64,000 nt of DNA from Streptomyces albogriseolus (GCA_014650475.1 BMVA01000025.1:30451-94450), one strand, 5' to 3'. Shown: positions 17,045 through 25,613, counted from the first letter of the stretch. Numbers and translations: made by a program. Notes: generated by a model from the letters alone, not told the origin.

Positions 17045-18235
17045 TCAGGGCTTGATCAGCACCTTGACCGCGCCGTCCCGCTTCTTCTGGAACATGTCGT
17101 AGGCCTCGGGGGCCTCGTCGAGGGTCACGCGGTGGGTGGCGAAGTCGTCGACGCCGAGCGGGTCCTCGTCGGTGAGGAAGGGGATGATCTCGTCGCTCCA
17201 GCGGCGCACGTTGGCCTGCCCCATGCGCATCTGGATCTGCTTGTCGAACAGGGTGAGCATGGGCAGCGGGTCGGCCATGCCGCCGTAGACGCCGGAGAGC
17301 GAGATGGTGCCGCCGCGGCGGACCAGCTCGATGGCGGTGTAGAGGGCGGCGAGCCGGTCCACGCTGAAGCGCTCGGCCATCGGGCCGCCGATCTTGCGGG
17401 GCAGCAGCGCGGCGGCGTTCTGCACCATGCGGGCCGCGGCGCTGCCGTGCGCCTCGGTGCCGACGGCGTCGATCACGGCGTCGGGGCCGCGGCCGTCGGT
17501 CTGGTCCCGGATCGCCTCGACGAGTTCCTTCTCGTCGTCGAAGGAGCGCAGGTCGAAGGTCTCCACGCCGCGTGCCTTGGCCCGTTGCAGCCGCTCGGGG
17601 ACCAGGTCCACGCCGAACACCCGTCCGGCGCCCTGGACCTGGGCGATCCGGCAGGCCATGTCGCCGATGGGGCCGAGGCCGAGCACCGCGACGCTGCCTC
17701 CCTTGGGGACCTCGGCGTAGGCGACGGCCTGCCAGGCGGTGGGCAGCACGTCGGAGAGGTAGAGGAAGCGGTCGTCCGCCGGGCCCTCCGGCACCTTGAT
17801 GGGGCCGTACTGGGCCTGCGGCACCCGCAGGTACTCGGCCTGGCCGCCGGGCACCGCGCCGTACAGCCGGGTGTAGCCGAACAGGGCCGCGCCCATGCCC
17901 TCGGCGGTGACCTGGGTGGTCTCGCACTGGGTGGGCAGCCCGGTCAGGCACATCCAGCAGTTGCCGCAGGCGATCTGGAAGGGCACCACGACCCGATCGC
18001 CGGCCTGGAGGTCGGGGACGGCCGCGCCGACCTCCTCCACGATGCCCATCGGCTCGTGGCCGAGGATGTCGCCGGGGGTCATGAACGGGGTGAGCACCTC
18101 GTACAGGTGCAGGTCGGATCCGCACAGTCCGGAGGTGGTGACGCGGATGATCGCGTCCGTCGGCTCCTCGATCTTCGGATCCGGGACGGTCTCGACCCGT
18201 ACGTCCCGCTTCCCCTGCCAGGTCAGTGCCTTCAT
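17045..18235 (-). CDS. Zinc-dependent alcohol dehydrogenase (MDR family, formaldehyde-dehydrogenase-like)
   Basis: A 396-residue medium-chain dehydrogenase. Catalytic zinc ligands: Cys38, Asp41 and His60-Glu61. Structural zinc: Cys90, Cys93, Cys96 and Cys104. A Rossmann GLGPIG motif binds NAD(P). Extra residues near 270-300 (VQNAAALLPRKIGGPMAER) resemble the glutathione-independent formaldehyde dehydrogenase/threonine-dehydrogenase-like branch. The ATG at 18235 is preceded by GGAGG. The gene stands alone and is divergent from the DUF3048 lipoprotein gene across 217 bp. The substrate cannot be deduced; formaldehyde or another small aldehyde or alcohol is plausible. Confidence 0.9.
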   Translation of the reverse strand: MKALTWQGKRDVRVETVPDPKIEEPTDAIIRVTTSGLCGSDLHLYEVLTPFMTPGDILGHEPMGIVEEVGAAVPDLQAGDRVVVPFQIACGNCWMCLTGLPTQCETTQVTAEGMGAALFGYTRLYGAVPGGQAEYLRVPQAQYGPIKVPEGPADDRFLYLSDVLPTAWQAVAYAEVPKGGSVAVLGLGPIGDMACRIAQVQGAGRVFGVDLVPERLQRAKARGVETFDLRSFDDEKELVEAIRDQTDGRGPDAVIDAVGTEAHGSAAARMVQNAAALLPRKIGGPMAERFSVDRLAALYTAIELVRRGGTISLSGVYGGMADPLPMLTLFDKQIQMRMGQANVRRWSDEIIPFLTDEDPLGVDDFATHRVTLDEAPEAYDMFQKKRDGAVKVLIKP

Positions 18236-18452
18236 CGCCGCCTGCTCCCTCCGTGCCGTCCGGTGTGCCACGCCGTGCGGGTCCGTGCGCCGCCCGTGCG
18301 GTTGCGTCCGGGTACCCGAGGCGCCGGACGCCGAACCGCCCGTCGCTGGGCCGATCGGCGGACTCCACCGCGCGGAATTCCGTCCGGTCCGGCAGGCGCG
18401 TAGACGATCGGAAAAGCGCACAATCGAAACAGCGGATGATTGAGGATGGCCG

Positions 18453-19451
18453 GTGACGACGGTGGGCACGGAACGAGGAGCGCTCCGACGGCGCGGCGGC
18501 AGGCGAGCCGGAGTGCTGCTGGCCGCCCTGCTGGCGGCCGGGCTGGCGGCGGGCTGCACATCGGGCGGGTCCGGTGACGACGGGCGCGGACCGCGGGAGT
18601 CCCCGGCGGCGACGCGGGACGCGGACGGGCAGGGGCCCCCGCCCGTCCTGACCGTGAAGATCGACAACGCGCCCGCCGCGCGGCCCCAGTCCGGGCTCGA
18701 CGCGGCCGACGTGGTCTACGTCGAGCAGGTGGAGGGCGGACTGAGCCGGCTGATGGCGGTGTACGCCACACGGCTGCCCGAGTCGGTGGGACCGGTGCGC
18801 AGCGCCCGGGAGTCCGACCTGGAGCTGCTGCGCCAGTTCGACGAGCCCCTGCTCGCCTTCTCGGGCGCCCAGAGCAAGCTCCTGCCGCTGATCGACGAGG
18901 CGCCGCTCACCCCCGTGGACCCCGGGTCGGAGCCCGACGCGTTCAGCCGCGACTCCGACCGGGCGGCCCCGCACAACCTGTACCTGCGCCCGGACAAGAT
19001 CCTGGAGGACCCGCCCGGCGAGGCCGCGCTGACCACCGGCTTCCGCGAAGGTCCCGCGCCCTCCGGCGGGACGCCCGACGAGGAGGTCACCGTGCGCTTC
19101 CCGGCGGCCCGCTTCACCTTCACCTGGTCGGACGCCGACGGGCGCTGGCAGGTGTCGATGGACGGCTCCCCCGCGACCACCCGGGACGGCGACCGGCTGA
19201 CGGCGGCCACGGTGGTCGTGCAGAACGTGACCGTGCGCAGCTCCGGCTTCGGCGACTTCCTCGGCAACAACACGCCGTACACGGAGACGGTGGGCTCCGG
19301 GAAGGCCACGGTGCTGCGCGACGGGCGCGCCTATCCGGCGTCCTGGAGCCGCCCGGCCGCCGAGGACGGCACGTCCCTCACCTCGCCGGACGGCGACCCG
19401 GTGAACGTCACGCCGGGACCGGTGTGGGTCCTGCTGACGGCGGCGCGCTGA
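18453..19451 (+). CDS. DUF3048 domain lipoprotein
   Basis: A 332-residue surface lipoprotein. The signal peptide ends in lipobox LAAGC with Cys35, followed by a Gly/Ser/Asp-rich linker. The DUF3048 fold is recognised by LTVKIDNAPAARPQSGLDAADVVYVE, here split across residues 66-90, by VGPVRSARESDLELL, and by the C-terminal VLLTAAR. The family is related to YerB and has no established function; a wall or murein role has been suggested. The GTG start is preceded by GAGGATGG. It is monocistronic, and a deletion scar starts 9 bp after its stop codon. Confidence 0.88.
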   Translation: MTTVGTERGALRRRGGRRAGVLLAALLAAGLAAGCTSGGSGDDGRGPRESPAATRDADGQGPPPVLTVKIDNAPAARPQSGLDAADVVYVEQVEGGLSRLMAVYATRLPESVGPVRSARESDLELLRQFDEPLLAFSGAQSKLLPLIDEAPLTPVDPGSEPDAFSRDSDRAAPHNLYLRPDKILEDPPGEAALTTGFREGPAPSGGTPDEEVTVRFPAARFTFTWSDADGRWQVSMDGSPATTRDGDRLTAATVVVQNVTVRSSGFGDFLGNNTPYTETVGSGKATVLRDGRAYPASWSRPAAEDGTSLTSPDGDPVNVTPGPVWVLLTAAR

Positions 19452-19460
19452 GCGGACGCG

Positions 19461-19565
19461 TCACCGGGCGGCGGCCGGCTGTCCGGGGTCGCGGAGCGTC
19501 TCGGCGGCGCCGGCCACCCGCCGGATCAGGTCGATGAACAGCTCCCGCTCGGCGGGGTCCGGACC
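19461..19565 (-). pseudogene. 3' stub of a regulator gene (interpreted as pcaV, MarR family)
   Basis: A 34-codon remnant reading DPAERELFIDLIRRVAG and ending AAAR-stop, which resembles the last helix of a MarR regulator. It has no start and no HTH; coding sense ends near 19565, where an opposite-strand fragment begins. In streptomycetes the MarR repressor PcaV is divergent from the pca operon, which would place its 3' end just here if everything between was deleted. The MarR assignment rests on a short stretch and is inferred. Confidence 0.5.
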
Positions 19566-19839
19566 GACCAGACGCTGTCGCCCCGCGAACGCCGCATGGT
19601 CGCGCCGACCGCGGTGGTGGCGCGCGGCAGCACGACGAACTGGCGGCCACACGTGCGGGCGGCGGCGCAAGGGCTCACCCCGGAGGAGACCGGCGCGGTG
19701 CTGCTGCGGACGGCGGTCCACTGCGGGGTCCCGGCGGCCCACGCGGCGTTCGCCGTCGCCCAGCGGGTGCGCGGAGGAGGACGCGGGTCAGGGTGGCCGG
19801 CCCGCGCTCGCGCCACCTCCGTCTGCCCGCGGTGCGTGA
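19566..19839 (+). pseudogene. 3' remnant of carboxymuconolactone decarboxylase domain (interpreted as pcaL/pcaC)
   Basis: From about 19574 the plus strand reads LSPRERRMV, then HVRAAAQGLTPEETGAVLL and GVPAAHAAFAVAQRV. This is the conserved C-terminal two-thirds of 4-carboxymuconolactone decarboxylase, the PcaC function, which in Streptomyces is fused to the enol-lactonase as PcaL. The first 40-50 residues of the domain and any upstream lactonase are missing, and no start codon or ribosome-binding site precedes it. After QRV the frame runs on without a stop, whereas a one-base shift gives a stop at 19839, so the end may also be frameshifted. It is next to an opposite-strand regulator stub, consistent with one deletion. 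Confidence 0.65.
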
Positions 19840-19863
19840 CCGGCGGCCGGACGTCTCGGGCGG

Positions 19864-22542
19864 CTAGCGGAGTCCCACGCCCGCGGCGAGTTCGGCGCGG
19901 GCCCGCTCCACCAGGCCGTCCGCGCCGCACGAGCGGGCCAGCGCCACTCCGCGCTCCAGGTCGGGCACGGAGCGGGCGAGCACGCCGTACTCGATCCGGG
20001 CGGCGGCGTGCTCGTACTGGCAGGGCGAGGACTCCAGATAGGTGACCGCCTGGCCGGCGAGACGTACCGCGCGCTGCCCGGTCTCCAGAGCGGCCGCCAC
20101 CCGCAGCGCCTCGCCTATGGCCGTGTCGGTGCCGAGGCGTTCGGCGCGGCGGCGGACGTCGACGGCGAGCCGGGCCGCCCGGGCGGGGTCCTCGGTCGCG
20201 AGGGCGCGGGCCAGGTCGGCGGCGGCGAAGACGTGCACCGGGTTGTGGTGGCCGCGCGCGGCAGCGGCCTTCTCCGCCGCCTCCAGTTCGTTGACGCCCT
20301 CCTTGGTGCGGCCCACGGCGAGCAGCAGGCGGCCGCGCACGGAACGCGGGTCGGGCAGCACGACGGTGGACGGGTAGGGCGGTGCGAAGCCGTGCCGCTC
20401 GGCCATGGCCCACGCCTCGTCGACGTGACCGCGGGCGAGCAGCGTGTCGACGAGGTTGCAGATGGCCGTCCAGTACAACGGCAGTCCGCGGCCGACGCGT
20501 TCGGCGAGGCGCAGCGACTCGCGCAGGGAGTTCTCCGCGGCCTCCAGTCTGCCGCGCCTGCGGTGGGCGAGACCGACGTAGGCGTGGGCGAGGACCAGGT
20601 GGCCGCCGCCCCAGCCCGCCGTGTCGTACGCCTGGAGGGCTTCGCTGTAGAGGGCCTCGGCGCGGTCGAGGCGGTCGGTGTAGGCGTAGGAGCCGGCCAG
20701 CATCAGCAGCAGCTCGACGCCCCACTCGGAGTCGGTCCAGCCGAGGCCGGGCGCGAGACGGCCGTTGACCAGGGCGCGGTCGCAGATCTCGACGATCTCC
20801 TCCGCGTTCTCGCCGCGCATCATGGCGTCGAAGCCGCGCAGGATGAGCAGCGCTCGCTCGGCGTTGTCGCGGCCGGTGCAGGTGGCGGCGAGTTCGGCGA
20901 GGCGTTCGGAGCGGCCGGGGGTGAGGGACTCTCCCGCGTGCACGCCCTCCCACATGAACTGCACGGCTTGGAGCCGCATCCGGGAGGGTCCGGCGGGCAG
21001 CCGGGCGGCCTCCGCCTCGACCGTGCGGACGGCCTCCTCCATCTGGTCGTTGTGCAGCAGGGCCTGGGAGAGGCGGATCACGGCGTCCACCCGCCGGTCG
21101 TCGTCAAGGCCGGGCATGCCGAGGGCGGTGCGCAGATGGCCGATGGTGCGGGCGGGCGCGGTGAGGAAGGTGGCGCTGCCCAGTTCGTAGAGGACGTGCG
21201 CGTGGATCTCGGGGCGGGGCGGTTCCTCCAGGGCGCGTTCCAGGCAGCGGCGGGCGGCGTCCGGGGCGCCGACGGCGAGATGTTCGCGGGCGGCCTCGCG
21301 CAGCTGCCAGACCAGTTCCTCGTCGTCGTCCGGGTGGACCTCGAGGAGGTGGCGGGCGGCCGCGGCGGCGCCGCGTCCGGAGTCGGTGACGATACGGGCC
21401 GCGATGCCGTGCATGGCGCGGCGCAGCGCGTCCGGGATGGAGTTGTAGACGGCGGTCGCGATCAGCGGGTGCACGAAGTCCAGCTCGTCGGGCCCGGCGG
21501 ACGCCGGGTCGCGCACCGTCAATATGCGGGCGTTGCGCAGGCGTTCGGCGCAGCGGGCCGCCTCGTCGGGTCCGAGCGTGGCGAGCTGGGCCACCAGGTC
21601 GACGGTGATGCCGTCGCCGAGGATGGCGGCCGCCCAGGCGAACCGGGTCGCGTCTATGCCGAGTTCCTCCAGCCGGGCGACGAGGCCGCCGCCGCGGGCG
21701 GAGCGGTTCAGCTCGCGCAGTTCGCCGGCGTGTGCCTCGACCGGTTCCAGCTCGCTGTCCTGCACCTTGGCGAGGAGTTCGACGGTCTCGTACGGGTTGC
21801 CGCCGGTGACGGCCCAGACCTCGCGGCAGAACGCGGCGTCCGCGTTCTCGCCGAGCGTGGCGCGGGTCAGTCCGGCCGCGGCCTCGGGGGTGAGGGCGCT
21901 GAGGTTGGTGACGGGGCGTCCGGCCGCGTCGGCGACGGCGTCCAGGTGACGGGCGCTCACGCCGCTGATCTCGCCGGGGCGGCGGGCGACCACGACGAGC
22001 ACCGACAGGTCGGCGAGGCGTTCGGCGAACGCGGCGAGCCAGTACAGGGTCTCCTGGTCGGCCCAGTGCGCGTCGTCGATGAGCAGCACCAGCGGCCAGT
22101 CCCGGCGGGCCAGCCGGCGCACGGCGGCGACCAGGCCCTCGCACACGCCCTGCGGGTCGGCCTGCCCGTCGCCGGGGTCGGCTATGCCGAGGGCGGGTCC
22201 CGCGATGCCGTACCAGTCGCCCAGGTACTCGCGGGCCTCCTCCGGCAGCATCGACACCAGGGCGGGCTGCAGGAGTTGGCGCACCACGTTGAACGGCACG
22301 GTGCGCAGGGTCTCGCCGCCGCGGGCGGACCAGACGGTGCAGCCGCGCTGTTCGGCGATGCGGCGGGTCTCGGCGAGCAGGGCGGTCTTGCCGAGACCCG
22401 CCTCGCCGCGCAGCACCAGCAGGGTGCCGGGCGAGTGGCGGTCGGCGCACAGGACGTCGACGGCCTCCGCGACGGCGGCGAGTTCCTCGTCGCGCTCCCA
22501 CAGGGCGGCCGAGGGTGCCGCCGGGGACCGTGCCTCCGTCAT
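19864..22542 (-). CDS. LAL-type AAA ATPase (LuxR-family-like) without a visible C-terminal HTH
   Basis: An 892-residue protein built like the large ATP-binding regulators of the LuxR (LAL/MalT-like) family. Walker A is GEAGLGKT (46-53) and Walker B LVLLIDDAHW (151-160), followed by an extended helical TPR-like region with many A/L/E-rich repeats. Typical members end with a LuxR helix-turn-helix; here the protein stops at AAGVGLR, and I find no HTH in any frame before the neighbouring pseudogene. It may be a naturally HTH-less signalling ATPase or a truncated regulator. The ATG at 22542 has GGGGAGG 8 nt upstream. An upstream extension to 22701 was rejected. It is divergent from the DUF2510 gene. 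Confidence 0.85.
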   Translation of the reverse strand: MTEARSPAAPSAALWERDEELAAVAEAVDVLCADRHSPGTLLVLRGEAGLGKTALLAETRRIAEQRGCTVWSARGGETLRTVPFNVVRQLLQPALVSMLPEEAREYLGDWYGIAGPALGIADPGDGQADPQGVCEGLVAAVRRLARRDWPLVLLIDDAHWADQETLYWLAAFAERLADLSVLVVVARRPGEISGVSARHLDAVADAAGRPVTNLSALTPEAAAGLTRATLGENADAAFCREVWAVTGGNPYETVELLAKVQDSELEPVEAHAGELRELNRSARGGGLVARLEELGIDATRFAWAAAILGDGITVDLVAQLATLGPDEAARCAERLRNARILTVRDPASAGPDELDFVHPLIATAVYNSIPDALRRAMHGIAARIVTDSGRGAAAAARHLLEVHPDDDEELVWQLREAAREHLAVGAPDAARRCLERALEEPPRPEIHAHVLYELGSATFLTAPARTIGHLRTALGMPGLDDDRRVDAVIRLSQALLHNDQMEEAVRTVEAEAARLPAGPSRMRLQAVQFMWEGVHAGESLTPGRSERLAELAATCTGRDNAERALLILRGFDAMMRGENAEEIVEICDRALVNGRLAPGLGWTDSEWGVELLLMLAGSYAYTDRLDRAEALYSEALQAYDTAGWGGGHLVLAHAYVGLAHRRRGRLEAAENSLRESLRLAERVGRGLPLYWTAICNLVDTLLARGHVDEAWAMAERHGFAPPYPSTVVLPDPRSVRGRLLLAVGRTKEGVNELEAAEKAAAARGHHNPVHVFAAADLARALATEDPARAARLAVDVRRRAERLGTDTAIGEALRVAAALETGQRAVRLAGQAVTYLESSPCQYEHAAARIEYGVLARSVPDLERGVALARSCGADGLVERARAELAAGVGLR

Positions 22543-22816
22543 CCCGCTGCCTCCCCGAGTCGCCCGAATGACGTACCGGACCCGAGCGTAGTCCTCCGCC
22601 CGGCCGAGCGGAGCCCGGTCGGGCCACGTGCTGCCGTGACGAGTGACACCGGGCACCGCGAGTCGACGCGGCCCGCCCCTCACCAGGGCCTCGTCGGTCA
22701 ACGGCGGTCCCCTTTCGGCCCGTTGACGCGGGACACGCCGTACCGGTAAAGGGCCGCTCCGGTCCGGCGGCGGACTCTCTCATCCGCCTTTCACCGTCGC
22801 CTCATACGGTGGGGGC

Positions 22817-24694
22817 ATGACGCAGGTGACTCCCCCCGGGTGGTACCCCGACCCCGGACAGACACAAGACGGCCCGCCGACGGAACGGTGGTGGGACGGC
22901 ACGGCCTGGACGGCACGGATCCGCGGAGCCGCTGCCGCGGGGCAGGCGGTTACGGGCCCGTCCGACGCGGCCGCGGCTGACGGCGTAGGGCAGGCGGGCG
23001 CGGACTCGGCTGACGGCGTAGGGCAGGCGGGCGCGGACTCGGCTGACGCCGGAGGGCAGGCGGGCGCGGACTCGGCTGACGCCGTTGGGCAAGCGGGCGC
23101 GGGCGCAGGGCAGGCCCCTGTGGGCGATGCCCCTGTGGGGCGGGCCGACGCCGGGGAAGCGGCCGCGGGGCCGGCGGGTGCGGGGCAGGCCCCTGTGGGC
23201 GACGCCCCTGCGGGGCGGGCCGACGCGCGCCATGCCGGTGCGGAGCAGGCCGCTGCCGGCCAGACGGACCCGAGCCGGACCGGTATAGGCGCCACGGCCG
23301 GGAGCGAGGCCGGCATGAGCCGGACTCCTGCGGGACACCAGGCCGGAGGACAGGCGACCGGGGCCGAGGAGACCGCCACGGAACAGGCCGTCCCTGGGCA
23401 GGGGGGCACGGGGCAACCCCATGCCGACCGGACGGACGCGAGCCGAGACGGCTCAGGAGCGGCGACCGGAGCCGCGGCGGGGCGGTCCGACGCGGCGCAA
23501 GCGGCCGAGGCCGAGATCGGCGAAAGCCGGGCCGACGCCGAGCGAGCGACCGAAGGCCACGCCGCCGCAGGGCCCACGGCTGCCGGCCAGGCCGCCGCGA
23601 CGCAGTCGGCCGGGAGCCCGGCCGACGCGGAACCGCCAGCCGTCGGACAGACCGACCCAGGCCCGGCTGCCATCAGCCAGACCGAGGCCGACAAGGCGAC
23701 CACAAGCCACGCCGCCGCGGCGCAGCCAGTCGGCGTGGAACCGCCGACCGCCGGACAGACCGGCCCCGGCCCGGCTGCCGGGAGCCCGGCCGGGGCCGGT
23801 CAAGCCGCCGCGGCGCAGGTGGCCGGTGGCTGGGCCGCCCTGGGGCAGGTGCCCGGTCATGGGCAGGGTGGCGGCTGGGGGCCGGTGGAGACCCTTGGTG
23901 GGGGTGTGCCCGGCTACCCCGTCCACCCTGCCGCGCCGCCGTCCCGGCGGGGGCGTCGGCTGCGGATGGGGGCGGCCGTCGCCGTGGTCGCTGCCGTGCT
24001 GGCTAGTATCGGTGTGGGGGTGTACGCCCTGACCGATGACGACGGGGACCGGAGCACCGCCACCTCGCAGCGGCAGGGTGGGCGGGACGACGAGCGGGGC
24101 GCGCCCGAAGGGGGCGGTCCGGGGGGTGAGGGCGACGGCGAGGGGGACGAACCGCGCCGGGTCGAGAGCGGGGCCGTGACCGACTCGCTGAGCGGGATCA
24201 GCCTGCCCGTGCCCGAGGGGTGGTACGGCGAGGAGTTGCAGGTCGGCGCCGCGCTGACGTCCAAGGAGTCGTACGACTGCCCCGGTGACGCCTCGAAGAC
24301 CTGCGTCAAGGGCGGCGCGTACTCGGCGCCGGCCGTGGTGCTCGGCACCCGCGGCGGGACCGCCGAGGAGGTCGCGAAGGCGGACATCGCCGCGAACGCC
24401 GAGGAGAGCTACGGCGGCGAGGCGTACGGGCGGATCACCTCGCACGACGTGCTGGCGTCGAAGGCGGTGACCGTGGCCGGGCAGAAGGGGTACCTGGTCC
24501 GCTGGAAGGCGGTGACCCAGGAGGGGTCGGACGGGTTCGTGCAGTCCCTCGCCTTCCCGTCCCCGTCCCGCCCGGACCAGATCGTGGTCGTGCGCTTCGG
24601 TGTGGACACCGACCAGCGGCAGACGGTCCTCGACGAGATCACCGAGGGCATCGAGGTGGCCGAGGGCGGCCGCGGCAGCGGGCAGGACGTCTGA
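22817..24694 (+). CDS. DUF2510 membrane protein with long repetitive Ala/Gly/Gln linker
   Basis: A 625-residue protein. Residues about 4-35 form a DUF2510 motif (PPGWYPDPG, RWWDGTAWT). Residues about 36-370 are low-complexity, rich in A, G, Q, T, D and P, including four 11-residue repeats (ADGVGQAGADS type). A basic RRGRRLR flank precedes one transmembrane helix (about 385-405), so the repetitive linker should be cytoplasmic and the C-terminal domain (about 450-620, GISLPVPEGWYGEELQVG onwards) outside. Such proteins are common in actinobacteria with no assigned function; the DUF2510 part may recruit partners. A strong terminator follows at 24741-24785. Confidence 0.82.
   Translation: MTQVTPPGWYPDPGQTQDGPPTERWWDGTAWTARIRGAAAAGQAVTGPSDAAAADGVGQAGADSADGVGQAGADSADAGGQAGADSADAVGQAGAGAGQAPVGDAPVGRADAGEAAAGPAGAGQAPVGDAPAGRADARHAGAEQAAAGQTDPSRTGIGATAGSEAGMSRTPAGHQAGGQATGAEETATEQAVPGQGGTGQPHADRTDASRDGSGAATGAAAGRSDAAQAAEAEIGESRADAERATEGHAAAGPTAAGQAAATQSAGSPADAEPPAVGQTDPGPAAISQTEADKATTSHAAAAQPVGVEPPTAGQTGPGPAAGSPAGAGQAAAAQVAGGWAALGQVPGHGQGGGWGPVETLGGGVPGYPVHPAAPPSRRGRRLRMGAAVAVVAAVLASIGVGVYALTDDDGDRSTATSQRQGGRDDERGAPEGGGPGGEGDGEGDEPRRVESGAVTDSLSGISLPVPEGWYGEELQVGAALTSKESYDCPGDASKTCVKGGAYSAPAVVLGTRGGTAEEVAKADIAANAEESYGGEAYGRITSHDVLASKAVTVAGQKGYLVRWKAVTQEGSDGFVQSLAFPSPSRPDQIVVVRFGVDTDQRQTVLDEITEGIEVAEGGRGSGQDV
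22975..23106 (+). repeat. Four 33-bp in-frame tandem repeats within the DUF2510 gene
   Basis: Units begin at 22975, 23008, 23041 and 23074. Units 1 and 2 are identical; 3 and 4 diverge slightly. Each encodes 11 residues, so copy-number change would keep the frame. A further imperfect duplication of about 45 bp lies near 23108-23152 and 23183-23227. Confidence 0.8.
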
Positions 24695-24740
24695 CGGCCC
24701 GTCCGGCCTCCCGGCCGGCGAGGCGGTACGCCCGTCGTAC

Positions 24741-24785
24741 GGCCGGGCGGGGCACCCCTCCGCTCAAGGGGTGTCCCGCCCGGCC
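24741..24785. terminator. Strong bidirectional terminator hairpin
   Basis: Arms of 19 bp (24741-24759 and 24767-24785) pair completely apart from one G-U, around a 7-nt loop. It lies between the convergent DUF2510 and TetR genes and can serve both. There is no clear T run, as usual in Streptomyces. Confidence 0.75.
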
Positions 24786-24868
24786 GGGTGGTGCGCCGCC
24801 CCCGTCCCCACGGTGCGGCGCGGTCGGGCCGCCGTCCGGTCGTCCCCATGACCGGCGGGGCCCGGGTC

Positions 24869-25483
24869 TCATCGCAGTCCGAGCGCCGGCAGCACCGCGG
24901 CCTCGACGAAGCGGAGCACGTAGTCCGGGTCCGCGTTGCGTCCCTCGAGCACGGGCCGGGCCCGCAGCACCCCGAAGATCTGCGCCGGGACGTACTCCAG
25001 CGCCGGGTTGTCCGCGTCGACCTCGCCGCGCTCGACGCCCCGCCGCAGGATCTCCTCCAGCGCGGCGATCTCCGGGTCGACCAGCGCCTCCCGCAGCGCC
25101 TGCGTCAGCTCCCGGTCCTGGAGGACCGCGTGCCCGAGCGCCTGGAAGAGCGTCGCGTCCTTCGGCGACAGCTCCCCCGCGCAGCGCGCGGCCTCGCGCA
25201 GATCCCCGGCGAGGGTGCCGGTGTCGATAAGCGCGAACCGCGCCCGTCCGCTGGACCGGAGGGCGGCGGCGACGAACTGCGGCTTGGTCCGCCACTGCCG
25301 GTAGAGGGTGGACTTGCTGCACCGCGTGCTGGCGGCGACGCCCTCCATGGTGACGGCGTCGTACCCGCACTCACGGATCTGCTCCAGCACGGCGTCGAAG
25401 AACTCCCGCTCCCGCTCAGGCGTGATCTTGGAGCGGCGCGAGGCGCCGGCCGGTCCCGGTCGGTCCGCGTCCTGCGACGTCAT
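24869..25483 (-). CDS. TetR-family transcriptional repressor
   Basis: A 204-residue TetR regulator. The N-terminal HTH reads FFDAVLEQIRECGYDAVTME then STRCSKSTLYRQW (about 22-65). The C-terminal ligand-binding helices are of the TetR_C (PsrA/AcrR-like) style with no identified ligand. The ATG at 25483 is preceded by GAGGGAG; a longer reading to 25603 would translate the operator array and was rejected. Upstream, six near-palindromic TATCGGTAC units at 16-bp spacing separate it from the divergent PAP2-DMT operon, so it very probably represses itself and that operon. The inducer may be a lipid or drug handled by those membrane proteins (inference). Confidence 0.93.
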   Translation of the reverse strand: MTSQDADRPGPAGASRRSKITPEREREFFDAVLEQIRECGYDAVTMEGVAASTRCSKSTLYRQWRTKPQFVAAALRSSGRARFALIDTGTLAGDLREAARCAGELSPKDATLFQALGHAVLQDRELTQALREALVDPEIAALEEILRRGVERGEVDADNPALEYVPAQIFGVLRARPVLEGRNADPDYVLRFVEAAVLPALGLR

Positions 25484-25524
25484 CGGCTCTGCTCCCTCTC
25501 TCCCGACGGAGTGTGTCGTACGTC

Positions 25525-25613
25525 GATCGATACTCGAGTGTACCGGTACGCGAACGTATCGGTACACTGGCGTATCGGTACGGATCCGTATCGGTACGTT
25601 CATGTATCGATCT
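25525..25613. promoter_or_regulatory. Six-unit operator array, 16-bp period (TetR sites)
   Basis: Nine-mers matching TATCGGTAC begin at 25525, 25541, 25557, 25573, 25589 and 25605, exactly 16 bp apart. The three central ones are perfect; 25541 has one mismatch (it gives GTACCGGTAC, a perfect 10-bp palindrome), 25525 has two and 25605 three. The array fills the space between the tetR and PAP2 starts. Confidence 0.85.

Noticed and set aside
19596-20045. Plus-strand ORF containing the decarboxylase fragment as an intact gene
   Set aside because: It starts inside the conserved domain, lacks a ribosome-binding site and runs on in Arg-rich antisense of the LAL gene; treated as a pseudogene remnant.
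22975-23227. Tandem repeats as a possible CRISPR array
   Set aside because: Units are contiguous with no unique spacers, in frame inside a protein gene, and no cas genes are present.
25484-25603. 40-residue N-terminal extension of the TetR protein
   Set aside because: It would translate the periodic operator array (RYV-RVPV-type repeats); a good ribosome-binding site supports the ATG at 25483.
25525-25613. Six-unit array as a plasmid-type iteron origin
   Set aside because: No replication initiator or AT-rich unwinding element nearby; the units are palindromic and lie between a tetR and its divergent operon, which fits operators.
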